Assembly: GCA_964461295.1 (NCBI GenBank)
Contig: CAYWTX010000035.1
Coordinates: 1-13,619 of the forward strand
Reading direction: 5' to 3'
DNA from: CAYWTX01 sp964461295
Lineage (GTDB): Bacteria > Planctomycetota > Phycisphaerae > SM23-33
Length of the DNA: 13,619 nucleotides
Positions 8,074 to 13,619 of the stretch are shown in pieces. Position 1 is the stretch's first letter; every line of letters begins with the position of its first letter. Position numbers and translations under genes: made by a program. The notes under the pieces are model-generated. The model saw only the letters and a list, made by a program, of their open reading frames with translations. It made no database searches and had not been told where the DNA came from.

Positions 8074-8153
8074 CGCCGCTGGCCGACGATGCGATGGAGC
8101 ACCGCGCTCTTGAGATTGCCCACCATGGCCTTGGCCGGAACGCCGCGATTCAT
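8070..8153 (-). CDS. very small ORF, 27 aa, overlapped at both ends by ATGA
   Basis: ATG 8153 overlaps the stop of the upstream hypothetical gene (ATGA at 8153-8150) and its own stop (8072-8070) overlaps the outer ATG of the phosphoesterase gene (ATGA at 8073-8070). The product is a basic peptide (MNRGVPAKAMVGNLKSAVLH then RIVGQRR). It may be a genuine micro-protein, or a relay that carries ribosomes from one gene to the next. GGAGGG at the end of the upstream gene lies too close to the ATG to be an ideal Shine-Dalgarno. No family recognised. Confidence rests almost wholly on the double overlap. Confidence 0.35.
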   Translation of the reverse strand: MNRGVPAKAMVGNLKSAVLHRIVGQRR

Positions 8154-8590
8154 CCCTCCAGCAGCCACTCCCGCGCTCGCTCGACCAGCCATAGCTCGGC
8201 AGCAGACTGGCGAAGTTCCGATTGCCGCTCCATCTCGATGTCTTCGGGGTCTTCGCCCTCGTAAACACTGGGATCGAAGGGTTCAGTCTGCCGAGCCTTC
8301 TCCAGGTACTCAGCCAGTTGCCACGGCTCGAAGATCGTCTTGATTTCCACAACGAACGCCGGTATCTCGGCTCGGAAGTCCGCGTTACTTTCGGCGGCAT
8401 CGAGGAAGTTGATGAACTTCTCGCCAATGAGGTAGTCGAGGGCCTTCTGGGTGCCGAACTCAGCCTCGATCCCCTTGGCCGCCTCGCTTTGTTCGATCCA
8501 TATTCTTTGGAAATCCATTCGGTTCTCATGCTCCGCCGACTTGTTCATCATACCGTGGCTGGCCTGGCCCGACAAATAGTCGTTCGTCAC
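8150..8590 (-). CDS. conserved-looking hypothetical protein, acidic, about 122-146 aa
   Basis: The product is soluble, helical and acidic, containing MDFQRIWIEQSEAAKGIEAE, then KALDYLIGEKFINFLDAAES, FVVEIKTIFEPWQLAEYL and an Asp/Glu-rich segment (YEGEDPEDIEMERQ). It resembles, from memory, small hypothetical proteins in bacterial accessory regions with the same 'ALDYLIGEK...F' core; no function is known to me. Possible starts are GTG 8590 (overlapping the preceding ORF's stop as GTGA), ATG 8551 and ATG 8518. The last gives the MDF- start that best fits the recognisable domain. None has a strong Shine-Dalgarno. The stop overlaps the next ORF as ATGA. It is probably co-expressed with the phosphoesterase. 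Confidence 0.7.
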   Translation of the reverse strand: MTNDYLSGQASHGMMNKSAEHENRMDFQRIWIEQSEAAKGIEAEFGTQKALDYLIGEKFINFLDAAESNADFRAEIPAFVVEIKTIFEPWQLAEYLEKARQTEPFDPSVYEGEDPEDIEMERQSELRQSAAELWLVERAREWLLEG

Positions 8591-8901
8591 GACTGCGGTC
8601 GCTCCCGGATGCCTGGCGGTTGGGGCGGACACGCTGGGGCAGTTGTGGGAGCGACTGACGACCGCCGCAGCGCGGCGGCAGTCCTCGGTATGAACAAAGA
8701 AGAACCCGCCGGTCCTCGACAGACCGACGGGTTCTCCGACTCCTCTTCGTGCGTCATGCCGCACTGCCGAATGATGATGGTTGTCAGCCCCCGTCCAACG
8801 GCCTGACACAGGACTGCCAGGGCATGCAATTGCAGCCCGCAGGCCTCCAGGTCGCCGGCCTTGGCGGCAGACTCCAGTTCCTTGCCGACCTGCGTGAGCA
8901 T
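8587..8901 (-). CDS. hypothetical protein, about 104 aa, C-terminal half doubtful
   Basis: The first half looks like a real helical protein: MLTQVGKELESAAKAGDLEA, then CGLQLHALAVLCQAVGRGLT and TIIIRQCGM. The frame is open upstream to a stop near 8970 without another start codon, and residues upstream (SHPKKARHYP) also look protein-like, so the gene may have lost its 5' end. The second half is Pro/Arg/Ser-rich and lies over two strong DNA hairpins (8653-8683 and 8702-8735), which suggests it is non-coding read-through. The stop (8589-8587) overlaps an in-frame GTG of the next gene as GTGA. No family recognised. Confidence 0.4.
   Translation of the reverse strand: MLTQVGKELESAAKAGDLEACGLQLHALAVLCQAVGRGLTTIIIRQCGMTHEEESENPSVCRGPAGSSLFIPRTAAALRRSSVAPTTAPACPPQPPGIRERPQS
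8598..8683. repeat. nested inverted repeats with a bulged 12-bp hairpin
   Basis: GACTG (8653-8657) plus CCGCCGC (8662-8668) pair with GCGGCGG (8672-8678) plus CAGTC (8679-8683), leaving an AGC loop and a 4-nt ACGA bulge. Separately GTCGCTCCC (8598-8606) pairs with GGGAGCGAC (8647-8655). The two structures overlap and are mutually exclusive at 8653-8655, so alternative folds are possible. Confidence 0.4.
8702..8735 (-). terminator. rho-independent-like terminator on the minus strand
   Basis: On the minus strand GAACCCGTCGGTC pairs with GACCGGCGGGTTC (one G-T mismatch in 13) around a 7-nt loop, and TTCTTTGTTC follows. A GC-rich stem with a T-rich tail suits termination or attenuation upstream of the 8590-8150 gene. 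Against this, it lies inside the open frame of 8587-8901. If it terminates, the gene chain below it needs its own promoter. Confidence 0.4.
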
Positions 8902-8984
8902 CGGATAATGCCGGGCCTTCTTGGGGTGTGAGATCCTGTCGGAACCGGCCGCCTGAAACCTTGATCCTTAGGTGCGCTGTACTG

Positions 8985-9806
8985 CTAGAGCCCCAGGCCG
9001 ACCTTGAGGTCGACGGCGACCGTCTGCGTCTGGATCTTACTGAAGTACGTCACGGTCACCTCGATCTTCTCGAGGTTCGCCGGCAGGCTGTAGGTCCGGG
9101 AGTAGACGGTCTCGGCCCCGTCGCCCGCGCGCCCGGAGCCCGAAATGTCGGCCTCCACCTTCTTGCCGTCCACGACGGTCGAGACCGACGTGATGAACTC
9201 CAGCGGCTCGCTGGAAGTAAGATCTACCTGGATGGTCTTGTCACTGGCCGTCACGCTGCCGACGGTCACCGTGTTCGAGCCGAGTTCGAGCCTGGCCTTC
9301 TCCTTGAGCGTCGCGCCGGCGATCTTCAGGTCCTTGGGTTCGGCCCCGACCTTGATCGCCAGCTTGCCCTTGAGCAGGAGCGCCTTGGCGCCGGTTGCGG
9401 GTGTCTTGTCGCTCACGAACTCGCTGCGAATGGCCTTGTGATCCTCCTCCAGGCTCGGGGAAGACCCCAGATTGCCGCCTTGCCCTTGCGATTTCTCGGT
9501 GACCAGGCTCTTGCCCGTGTCATCGGCGAAAGCCGACAGGCTGCTGGCGGCCTCGTCCATCCCGATGACGCCCTTGGGGCAAGCCAGCCGGTAGTACACG
9601 TGCGTGCCGGGCCGGAAGGGCAGGCGAGTGGAGAAGCGGCCGGATTGCTCGGGGGCCGCCACCGCCACCCCGACGACGGTCAGTGCCTTGTCGGCGGGCT
9701 TGATCTCCTCGGCGGGTTTGTCCTGCGCACGGCTCAGCGGCGCGAGGACGATGACGGCCAGCAACAAGACGGCGACGAGGGCGAACTTGGTGAGGGCTGG
9801 CTTCAT
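8985..9806 (-). CDS. secreted or periplasmic protein of unknown function
   Basis: The 273-aa product begins with a clear signal peptide: MKPALTKF, a hydrophobic core (ALVAVLLLAVIVLAPL) and a likely signal-peptidase site after SRA, before QDKPAEE. The mature part is rich in Thr, Ser, Val and Lys with many short beta-prone stretches (TVTVGSVTASDKTIQVDL; EKIEVTVTYFSKIQTQTVAV) and no further membrane segment. It probably forms beta-sandwich modules in the periplasm. Start ATG 9806 has AAAGG about 7 nt upstream. Two Cys or fewer and no lipobox are seen. I recognise no family. It lies upstream of, and on the same strand as, the small-gene chain, with an 83-bp gap to ATG 8901, and may share transcription with it. 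Confidence 0.8.
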   Translation of the reverse strand: MKPALTKFALVAVLLLAVIVLAPLSRAQDKPAEEIKPADKALTVVGVAVAAPEQSGRFSTRLPFRPGTHVYYRLACPKGVIGMDEAASSLSAFADDTGKSLVTEKSQGQGGNLGSSPSLEEDHKAIRSEFVSDKTPATGAKALLLKGKLAIKVGAEPKDLKIAGATLKEKARLELGSNTVTVGSVTASDKTIQVDLTSSEPLEFITSVSTVVDGKKVEADISGSGRAGDGAETVYSRTYSLPANLEKIEVTVTYFSKIQTQTVAVDLKVGLGL

Positions 9807-10110
9807 GGGTGGCCTTTCAGTAGGAGAACCTGCGGGGCACGCGCGCCAATATCCGGCGCGCGGACGGTGCTGTCAAGGGCCGAGGCCCGAGAGGGTGCAT
9901 GGCCGCATCACCGGGTCCGCTACGGTCCATGCCTTCCTGCCAAAGGACGAGACCGAGCAACGGAAGAGCGGGCAGGTCGGGTATGCCTTTGAGATGCCAC
10001 TTGCAGGAAACCGCGAGACGTCACCCCGCTAGCCGGACAGTCCTGGGACAGCCAAGGCCATCCGCCACCGGCATCTGAATCCATCCTCCAAGAAAATCTG
10101 ATGTTACGAC
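9807..10110. other. intergenic region between divergent genes
   Basis: It separates the minus-strand secreted-protein gene from the plus-strand Fur-family gene. It holds an 8-bp stem (CGCGCGCC/GGCGCGCG at 9840-9847 and 9855-9862) with a 7-nt AATATCC loop. The plus-strand frame to 10032 (ending EMPLAGNRETSPR) is open but has no good start or recognisable domain, so I do not call it. No promoter for the minus-strand gene is convincing. Confidence 0.4.
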
Positions 10111-10138
10111 TTGAAAACTCTCTTTCACTTTCTAATAA
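10111..10138 (+). promoter_or_regulatory. promoter of the Fur-family gene
   Basis: TTGAAA (10111-10116) and TAATAA (10133-10138) are 16 bp apart in a sharply A+T-rich patch. Transcription would begin about 10145, only a few bases before ATG 10150, implying a leaderless or nearly leaderless message; no Shine-Dalgarno precedes that ATG. Confidence 0.55.
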
Positions 10139-10152
10139 TGATTATCGTTATG
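10134..10152 (+). promoter_or_regulatory. Fur/PerR box overlapping the -10 and the start codon
   Basis: Read on the minus strand the 19 bases CATAACGATAATCATTATT match the classical Fur consensus GATAATGATAATCATTATC at 16 of 19 positions. On the plus strand 10133-10147 also matches the PerR box TTATAATnATTATAA at 12 of 14 fixed positions. It covers most of the -10 hexamer and the ATG, so binding should block transcription. Auto-repression by the encoded Fur-family protein is the simple reading. Confidence 0.75.
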
Positions 10153-10548
10153 AATAGTAAGCCCTTGCGAACAACACGGCAGAGACGGCTTACGCTGGAG
10201 GAACTTCGGCGTGTGCCGTGCCATCCGACCGCGGATGAGCTGTACGAGCGCCTGCGCAAGCAGATGCCGCGCCTCAGCTTGGGCACGGTATACCGCAACC
10301 TTGAGATCTTCTGCCGAGCTGGCCAAGCCAGGAAGCTGGAGTCTGGCAGCCATCAGGCCCGCTATGACGGGACGCTATCGCCGCACGCCCATGTCCGCTG
10401 CATACGGTGCGGCAAGGCGGCCGACGTGCAGGCTGCGCCTCTGCCGGATGCCGTGTCCAAGGCAAAGGCCATGGAGGGCTACAAGATCCTGGACTACCGG
10501 CTGGAGTTCACCGGCATCTGCCCCAGGTGCCAGAAGGAACAGGAATAA
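10150..10548 (+). CDS. Fur-family metal- or peroxide-responsive repressor (PerR-like)
   Basis: From ATG 10150 the 132-aa protein has the winged-helix domain (RTTRQRRLTLEELRRVPCHP, then SLGTVYRNLEIFCRAGQARK) and the C-terminal dimerisation/metal domain (RYDGTLSPHAHVRCIRCGKA, then GICPRCQKEQE). Ligands visible include the His in CHPTADELY, the two His in SPHAHV, and two CxxC pairs forming the structural zinc site. I prefer ATG 10150 to TTG 10111: the extra N-terminal residues would be encoded by the promoter and Fur box, and the shorter form has normal family length. Whether it senses iron or peroxide cannot be settled; the short N-terminus, regular zinc site and oxidative-stress neighbours favour PerR. 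Likely targets are its own gene and the genes following. Confidence 0.9.
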   Translation: MNSKPLRTTRQRRLTLEELRRVPCHPTADELYERLRKQMPRLSLGTVYRNLEIFCRAGQARKLESGSHQARYDGTLSPHAHVRCIRCGKAADVQAAPLPDAVSKAKAMEGYKILDYRLEFTGICPRCQKEQE

Positions 10549-10605
10549 GAAACCACGGAACGTTTGCGATACCCACAACCCCATAGAAGAGAAAGGACGA
10601 CTGAC

Positions 10606-11097
10606 ATGCTGGAAGCCAAGATGCGAGACGCCCTGAACAAGCAGATCAACGCCGAGCTGTACTCATCCTACCTGTATCTGTCGATGGCCGCGTGGTTCGA
10701 GTCCCTGAGTCTCAAGGGCTTCGCCCATTGGATGCATGTGCAGGCCACGGAGGAACATGCTCATGGAATGAAGCTCTTCGCCTACGTGATCGAACGCGGC
10801 GGGAAGATCGAACTGAAGGCGATCGAGGCGCCGCCCAAGTCCTGGAAGAACCCGCTGGACGCCTTCAAGGCCGTGGCCGCCCACGAGGCGAAGGTCACGG
10901 GACTGATCAACGCCCTGGCCGACCAGGCCCAGGGCCTCCGCGACCACGCCACCAGCACCATGCTCCACTGGTTCAGCTCCGAGCAGGTCGAGGAAGAGGC
11001 CAACGCCGCCGAGATCGTGGCCAAACTGGAGATGATCGGCGAGTCTTCCGGTGGGCTGTTTGCCTTGGATCATCAATTGGCCAAACGCGGAGAGTGA
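10606..11097 (+). CDS. ftnA: bacterial non-haem ferritin
   Basis: The 163-aa protein has a four-helix ferritin fold with every ferroxidase ligand at the canonical E. coli FtnA number: Glu17, Tyr24, Glu50, His53, Glu94, Gln127 and Glu130, plus Glu49, Glu126 and Glu129 of the third iron site. Length and termini are normal. It oxidises Fe(II) with peroxide or oxygen and stores Fe(III) in a 24-subunit shell, lowering Fenton chemistry in the cytoplasm. ATG 10606 follows GAAAGGA by 8 nt. It starts 57 bp after the Fur-family gene and 55 bp before the rubrerythrin-like gene, with no clear terminator between, so an operon is likely. The haem ligand of bacterioferritin (Met52) is not present at the equivalent place (His51). 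Confidence 0.95.
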   Translation: MLEAKMRDALNKQINAELYSSYLYLSMAAWFESLSLKGFAHWMHVQATEEHAHGMKLFAYVIERGGKIELKAIEAPPKSWKNPLDAFKAVAAHEAKVTGLINALADQAQGLRDHATSTMLHWFSSEQVEEEANAAEIVAKLEMIGESSGGLFALDHQLAKRGE

Positions 11098-11152
11098 GTC
11101 GTTGCCCACAGTGTCCTACCGAGTCGCGCGACACGCGCAAAGGAGTTGCGTC

Positions 11153-11629
11153 ATGGGATTGTTCAGGCTGGACGAGGTACTTCAGATGGCGATGCAGGCC
11201 GAGGAGACCGGCAGACTCTTGTACGAGACGGTGGCCAAGGAGACCGCCAATCCGGAGGTGGCTGGCTTGTGCAGGCAGTTGGCGGCCCAGGAGGCCGGAC
11301 ATTACCAGAAGTTCAAGGCCATGAAGGAGGCCCTGCCGAACCAGACGAACTCTCGGCGGCTGTCGTTGGAGGAGATGGACTTCGTCCAGGCCCTTGTCGA
11401 AGGGCGCGTCACGCCCTTGGAGGTCGAGGCAAAGCGGATTGTCCGGGAGAACAGCCTGGCACAGGTGCTCGACATGGCCATCCAGGCCGAGAAGGACAGC
11501 GCGGCCTTCTACGGACAGATCCTTGCCGGCGTCGATGGCGGTGACGCCGGGACGATCCACGAGATCATCGAAGAGGAGAACCGGCATCAACGGATTCTGA
11601 CTGAGATCCGGCAGGGAGTGAAGGCCTGA
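11153..11629 (+). CDS. rubrerythrin-like diiron protein without rubredoxin domain
   Basis: The 158-aa protein is a four-helix ferritin-like domain with two internally similar halves: AMQAEETGRLLYE then QEAGHYQKF (Glu47-x-x-His50), and AIQAEKDSAAFYG then EEENRHQRIL (Glu142-x-x-His145). Paired E...ExxH motifs are the diiron ligands of rubrerythrins, which reduce peroxide to water. The usual C-terminal rubredoxin domain is absent; two such domains instead sit on the oxidoreductase three genes on. The start ATG 11153 has a good AAAGGAG 7 nt upstream. Peroxidase activity is inferred from the family; other ferritin-like proteins of this build have unknown roles. Confidence 0.85.
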   Translation: MGLFRLDEVLQMAMQAEETGRLLYETVAKETANPEVAGLCRQLAAQEAGHYQKFKAMKEALPNQTNSRRLSLEEMDFVQALVEGRVTPLEVEAKRIVRENSLAQVLDMAIQAEKDSAAFYGQILAGVDGGDAGTIHEIIEEENRHQRILTEIRQGVKA

Positions 11630-11723
11630 TTCCCTCCAGCGAGGGGCACGAAAGGCGTTCGTCATGCACGACCAGAGAGTTACGGAAAGACAAACGACCC
11701 ATACTTCAATGAGGTGAGATTAC

Positions 11724-12101
11724 ATGGCCAGCGAAAGACTGCAAGTGTACAAGTGCTCCAAGTGCGGGATAACCGCCCAGGTACTGGACGGCGGCCCCGG
11801 GACCCTCTTCTGCTGTGGCCAGCCGATGCAGCTGCTCCAGGAGAACACCGTAGACGCCAGCAAGGAAAAGCACGTGCCGGTGATCGAACGGGTTCAGGGC
11901 GGCGTGAAGGTGAAGGTCGGCAGCGTGCCGCACCCGATGGAGGCCTCGCACTTCATCAGTTGGATTGAGGTCATCGCCGGTGGCAAGACATGCCGGCAGT
12001 TCCTGCAACCGGGCCAGGCGCCCGAGGCGTTCTTCCCTGTCTCTGACGAGAACATCGTTGTACGCGAGTACTGCAATCTCCACGGCATGTGGAAGGCGTA
12101 A
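11724..12101 (+). CDS. dfx: desulfoferrodoxin (two-domain superoxide reductase)
   Basis: The 125-aa protein has the N-terminal desulforedoxin domain with Cys11, Cys14, Cys30 and Cys31 (CSKC...CC), which binds the FeCys4 centre, and the superoxide reductase domain with Glu48-Lys49-His50, His70, His76, Cys117 and His120 forming the Fe(His4Cys) active site (KHVPVIE; GSVPHPMEASHFISW; EYCNLHGMW). All ligands are intact, so it should reduce superoxide to hydrogen peroxide without making oxygen. ATG 11724 follows GAGGTGA by 6 nt. Electrons normally come from rubredoxin, and the next gene supplies rubredoxin modules joined to an NAD(P)H oxidoreductase. Peroxide produced could be handled by the rubrerythrin-like protein encoded just upstream. 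Confidence 0.97.
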   Translation: MASERLQVYKCSKCGITAQVLDGGPGTLFCCGQPMQLLQENTVDASKEKHVPVIERVQGGVKVKVGSVPHPMEASHFISWIEVIAGGKTCRQFLQPGQAPEAFFPVSDENIVVREYCNLHGMWKA

Positions 12102-12157
12102 GCCGGCGGCCAATCCGCCGGTAGCGCGAGTCAAGGCAACGCAGGATCAGGTGAACA

Positions 12158-13619
12158 GTGGCATCCGACACGAACAGGGCATGGCGATGCAGCGTCTGCG
12201 GCTACATTTACAGAGGCGGTGCGCCCCCGAAGTCCTGTCCGGTTTGCGGTGCTGCTCAAGCGGACTTCGAGCTGGACGCAGGGCCGTCCGCGCCGACGGT
12301 CGCCCCCGTCGCTGGAACATGGCAATGCCTCAACTGCCGGCACGTCCACACCGGTCAGTCACCGCCGGCGGTTTGTCCCATCTGCGGGGCGCCGTCTGAT
12401 CGCTTCGAGGCGTCGGCGGCGCACAGGGATATATCGCAGACAGAAGGCAGCCCTGTCCGGGTAGTCATCATCGGCGCCGGCGTGGCGGGCCTGTCTGCCG
12501 CCGAGGCCATTCGACAGGCATCTGCTGGGGCCCAGATCGTTATGGTCTCCAGAGAGCCGCACCTCCCGTACTACCGGCTGAACCTCACGCGGTATCTTGC
12601 CGGTGAGATCGGCAAGGCGGACCTGCCCATTCACCCCCAGCAGTGGTACAGCGACAAGCGAATCGAGCTCCTACTCGGCGCCGAGGTGGCGCAGTTGCGG
12701 CCGGATGATCGCATGGTGGAGCTTCGCGATGGCCGCACCGAACGTTTCGACAAGCTTATCCTGACGGCTGGGGCCCACCCCTTCGTGCCGCCCATACCCG
12801 GCGCCCAGCGGGAAGGCGTGCGGAGCCTGCGGACCATGGACGATGCCGAGGCGATCTTGGCCAACGTTCGCGAGGGCGTACGCTGTGTCTGCATCGGGGG
12901 CGGTCTGCTTGGGCTGGAGACAGCCGGCGCCCTGGCCCGCCGCGGCGCGGAGGTCACGATGATCGAGGGCCACGGCTGGCTGATGCCGCGGCAGCTTACC
13001 GAAGCCGCCGCACGCCATTTGGTGAGGCATGTGACATCACTGGGCATCAGCCTGCGGACCAAGGGCCAGACGAAGGAAATCCTCGGCGATGAGAAGGTGG
13101 CAGGCGTCCTGCTTGAGGACGGCCAGGTTATCGATGCCGATCTGGTCGCCATCGCCGCGGGCATCCGACCCAACAGCTACCTTGCCCGCCGCGCCGGCCT
13201 GGAGGTCGGCAACGGCGTCATTGTGAACAACCACCTGGTCAGTTCCCACGCGGACGTTCTGGCCGCCGGCGACATTGCCGAGCATCGCGGGGTGTTGTAC
13301 GGGACCTGGAGCCCGGCACAGTACCAGGGCGGCATCGCCGGGATGAACGCCCTGGGCCTGGGCATGGAGTTCGGCGGCTTGCCGCGGTCGAACACGCTCA
13401 AGGTGCTCGGCCTGGACATGCTGAGCATAGGGCAGTTCTCCAGCGAGGATGCGAGCTTCCACGTGGCCGAGGGGGAGCACAACGGCAGATACATGCGGTT
13501 CGTCTTCCGGGATGGGCGTATGGTCGGTGCGATCCTCCTGGGCGATACATCCATATCCGGTGAGGTCAAGAAGGCCATCGAGGGCAAGGTTGATTGCTCT
13601 GGTCTGCTGGACCTCCGGC
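12158..13619 (+). CDS. tandem rubredoxin-like domains fused to FAD/NAD(P)H oxidoreductase (3' end outside window)
   Basis: GTG 12158 is the earliest possible start, because TGA at 12152-12154 closes the frame; AGGA and AGGTGA lie just upstream. At least 487 residues follow. Two short rubredoxin modules come first: Cys11/14/27/30 (WRCSVCGYIYRGGAPPKSCP) and Cys57/60/73/76 (WQCLNCRHVHTGQSPPAVCP). Both have the 12-residue spacing of the rubrerythrin C-terminal domain, not of classical rubredoxin. From residue 102 a pyridine-nucleotide-disulphide-type reductase begins: FAD-binding IIGAGVAG (104-111), NAD(P)-binding IGGGLLGLE (246-254), and the second FAD motif AAGDIAEH (Asp372). It resembles NADH:rubredoxin reductase and related NADH oxidases. 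It probably oxidises NAD(P)H and passes electrons through its own rubredoxin modules to the superoxide reductase or diiron protein. The C-terminus is cut by the window. Confidence 0.9.
   Translation, partial: MASDTNRAWRCSVCGYIYRGGAPPKSCPVCGAAQADFELDAGPSAPTVAPVAGTWQCLNCRHVHTGQSPPAVCPICGAPSDRFEASAAHRDISQTEGSPVRVVIIGAGVAGLSAAEAIRQASAGAQIVMVSREPHLPYYRLNLTRYLAGEIGKADLPIHPQQWYSDKRIELLLGAEVAQLRPDDRMVELRDGRTERFDKLILTAGAHPFVPPIPGAQREGVRSLRTMDDAEAILANVREGVRCVCIGGGLLGLETAGALARRGAEVTMIEGHGWLMPRQLTEAAARHLVRHVTSLGISLRTKGQTKEILGDEKVAGVLLEDGQVIDADLVAIAAGIRPNSYLARRAGLEVGNGVIVNNHLVSSHADVLAAGDIAEHRGVLYGTWSPAQYQGGIAGMNALGLGMEFGGLPRSNTLKVLGLDMLSIGQFSSEDASFHVAEGEHNGRYMRFVFRDGRMVGAILLGDTSISGEVKKAIEGKVDCSGLLDLR

Noticed and set aside
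7453..8343. 296-codon plus-strand open frame opposite the metallophosphoesterase
   Set aside because: It is the antisense shadow of a gene with all phosphoesterase metal motifs.
8928..9992. 354-codon plus-strand open frame opposite the secreted protein
   Set aside because: The minus-strand frame has a signal peptide, a Shine-Dalgarno and normal composition; the plus frame has none of these.
9863..10032. Possible end of a plus-strand gene (tail EMPLAGNRETSPR)
   Set aside because: The frame is open only because it continues the shadow of the secreted-protein gene; no start codon with a ribosome site and no known motif.

Overview
The window is GC-rich DNA (mostly well over 60% G+C by eye) from a bacterium with an outer membrane, shown by a TonB-dependent receptor. 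The transposase relic and the style of several hypothetical proteins remind me of Planctomycetota (Phycisphaerae-like or uncultured), but that placement is an inference. Superoxide reductase, a rubrerythrin-like protein and rubredoxin domains point to an anaerobe or microaerophile.

Left part (1-5823, + strand). It opens with the C-terminal part of a TonB-dependent receptor, followed closely by an isochorismatase/nicotinamidase-fold cysteine hydrolase and an MFS-type membrane protein, probably one operon. Next comes an NtrB-like sensor histidine kinase and, after a 200-bp gap, an NtrC-like sigma-54 activator that starts at TTG. That gap holds a roughly 119-bp AT-richer palindrome resembling a miniature mobile element. 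The kinase has an unusual hydrophilic insert in its HAMP region.

Middle part (5824-8984), an accessory or scarred region. It holds the first 50 codons of a transposase with intact promoter and Shine-Dalgarno, a block of short perfect inverted repeats, a tRNA-Met-like fragment abutting the 3' part of a metallophosphoesterase gene, and, on the minus strand, a chain of small genes. In that chain a complete metallophosphoesterase and three or four hypothetical ORFs are joined stop-to-start by 4-nt ATGA/GTGA overlaps. Upstream of it on the same strand (8985-9806) lies a secreted protein of unknown function.

Right part (10111-13619, + strand), an oxygen-defence and iron cluster. It encodes a Fur/PerR-family repressor whose promoter and start codon are covered by a near-consensus Fur box, a ferritin with all ferroxidase ligands, a rubrerythrin-like diiron protein without a rubredoxin domain, a two-domain desulfoferrodoxin (superoxide reductase), and, cut by the window end, an FAD/NAD(P)H oxidoreductase with two tandem rubrerythrin-type rubredoxin domains at its N-terminus. 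A coherent reading is that the last enzyme passes NAD(P)H electrons through its rubredoxin modules to the superoxide reductase and diiron protein, ferritin stores iron, and the Fur-family protein controls the set. This electron path is inferred, not shown by the sequence.
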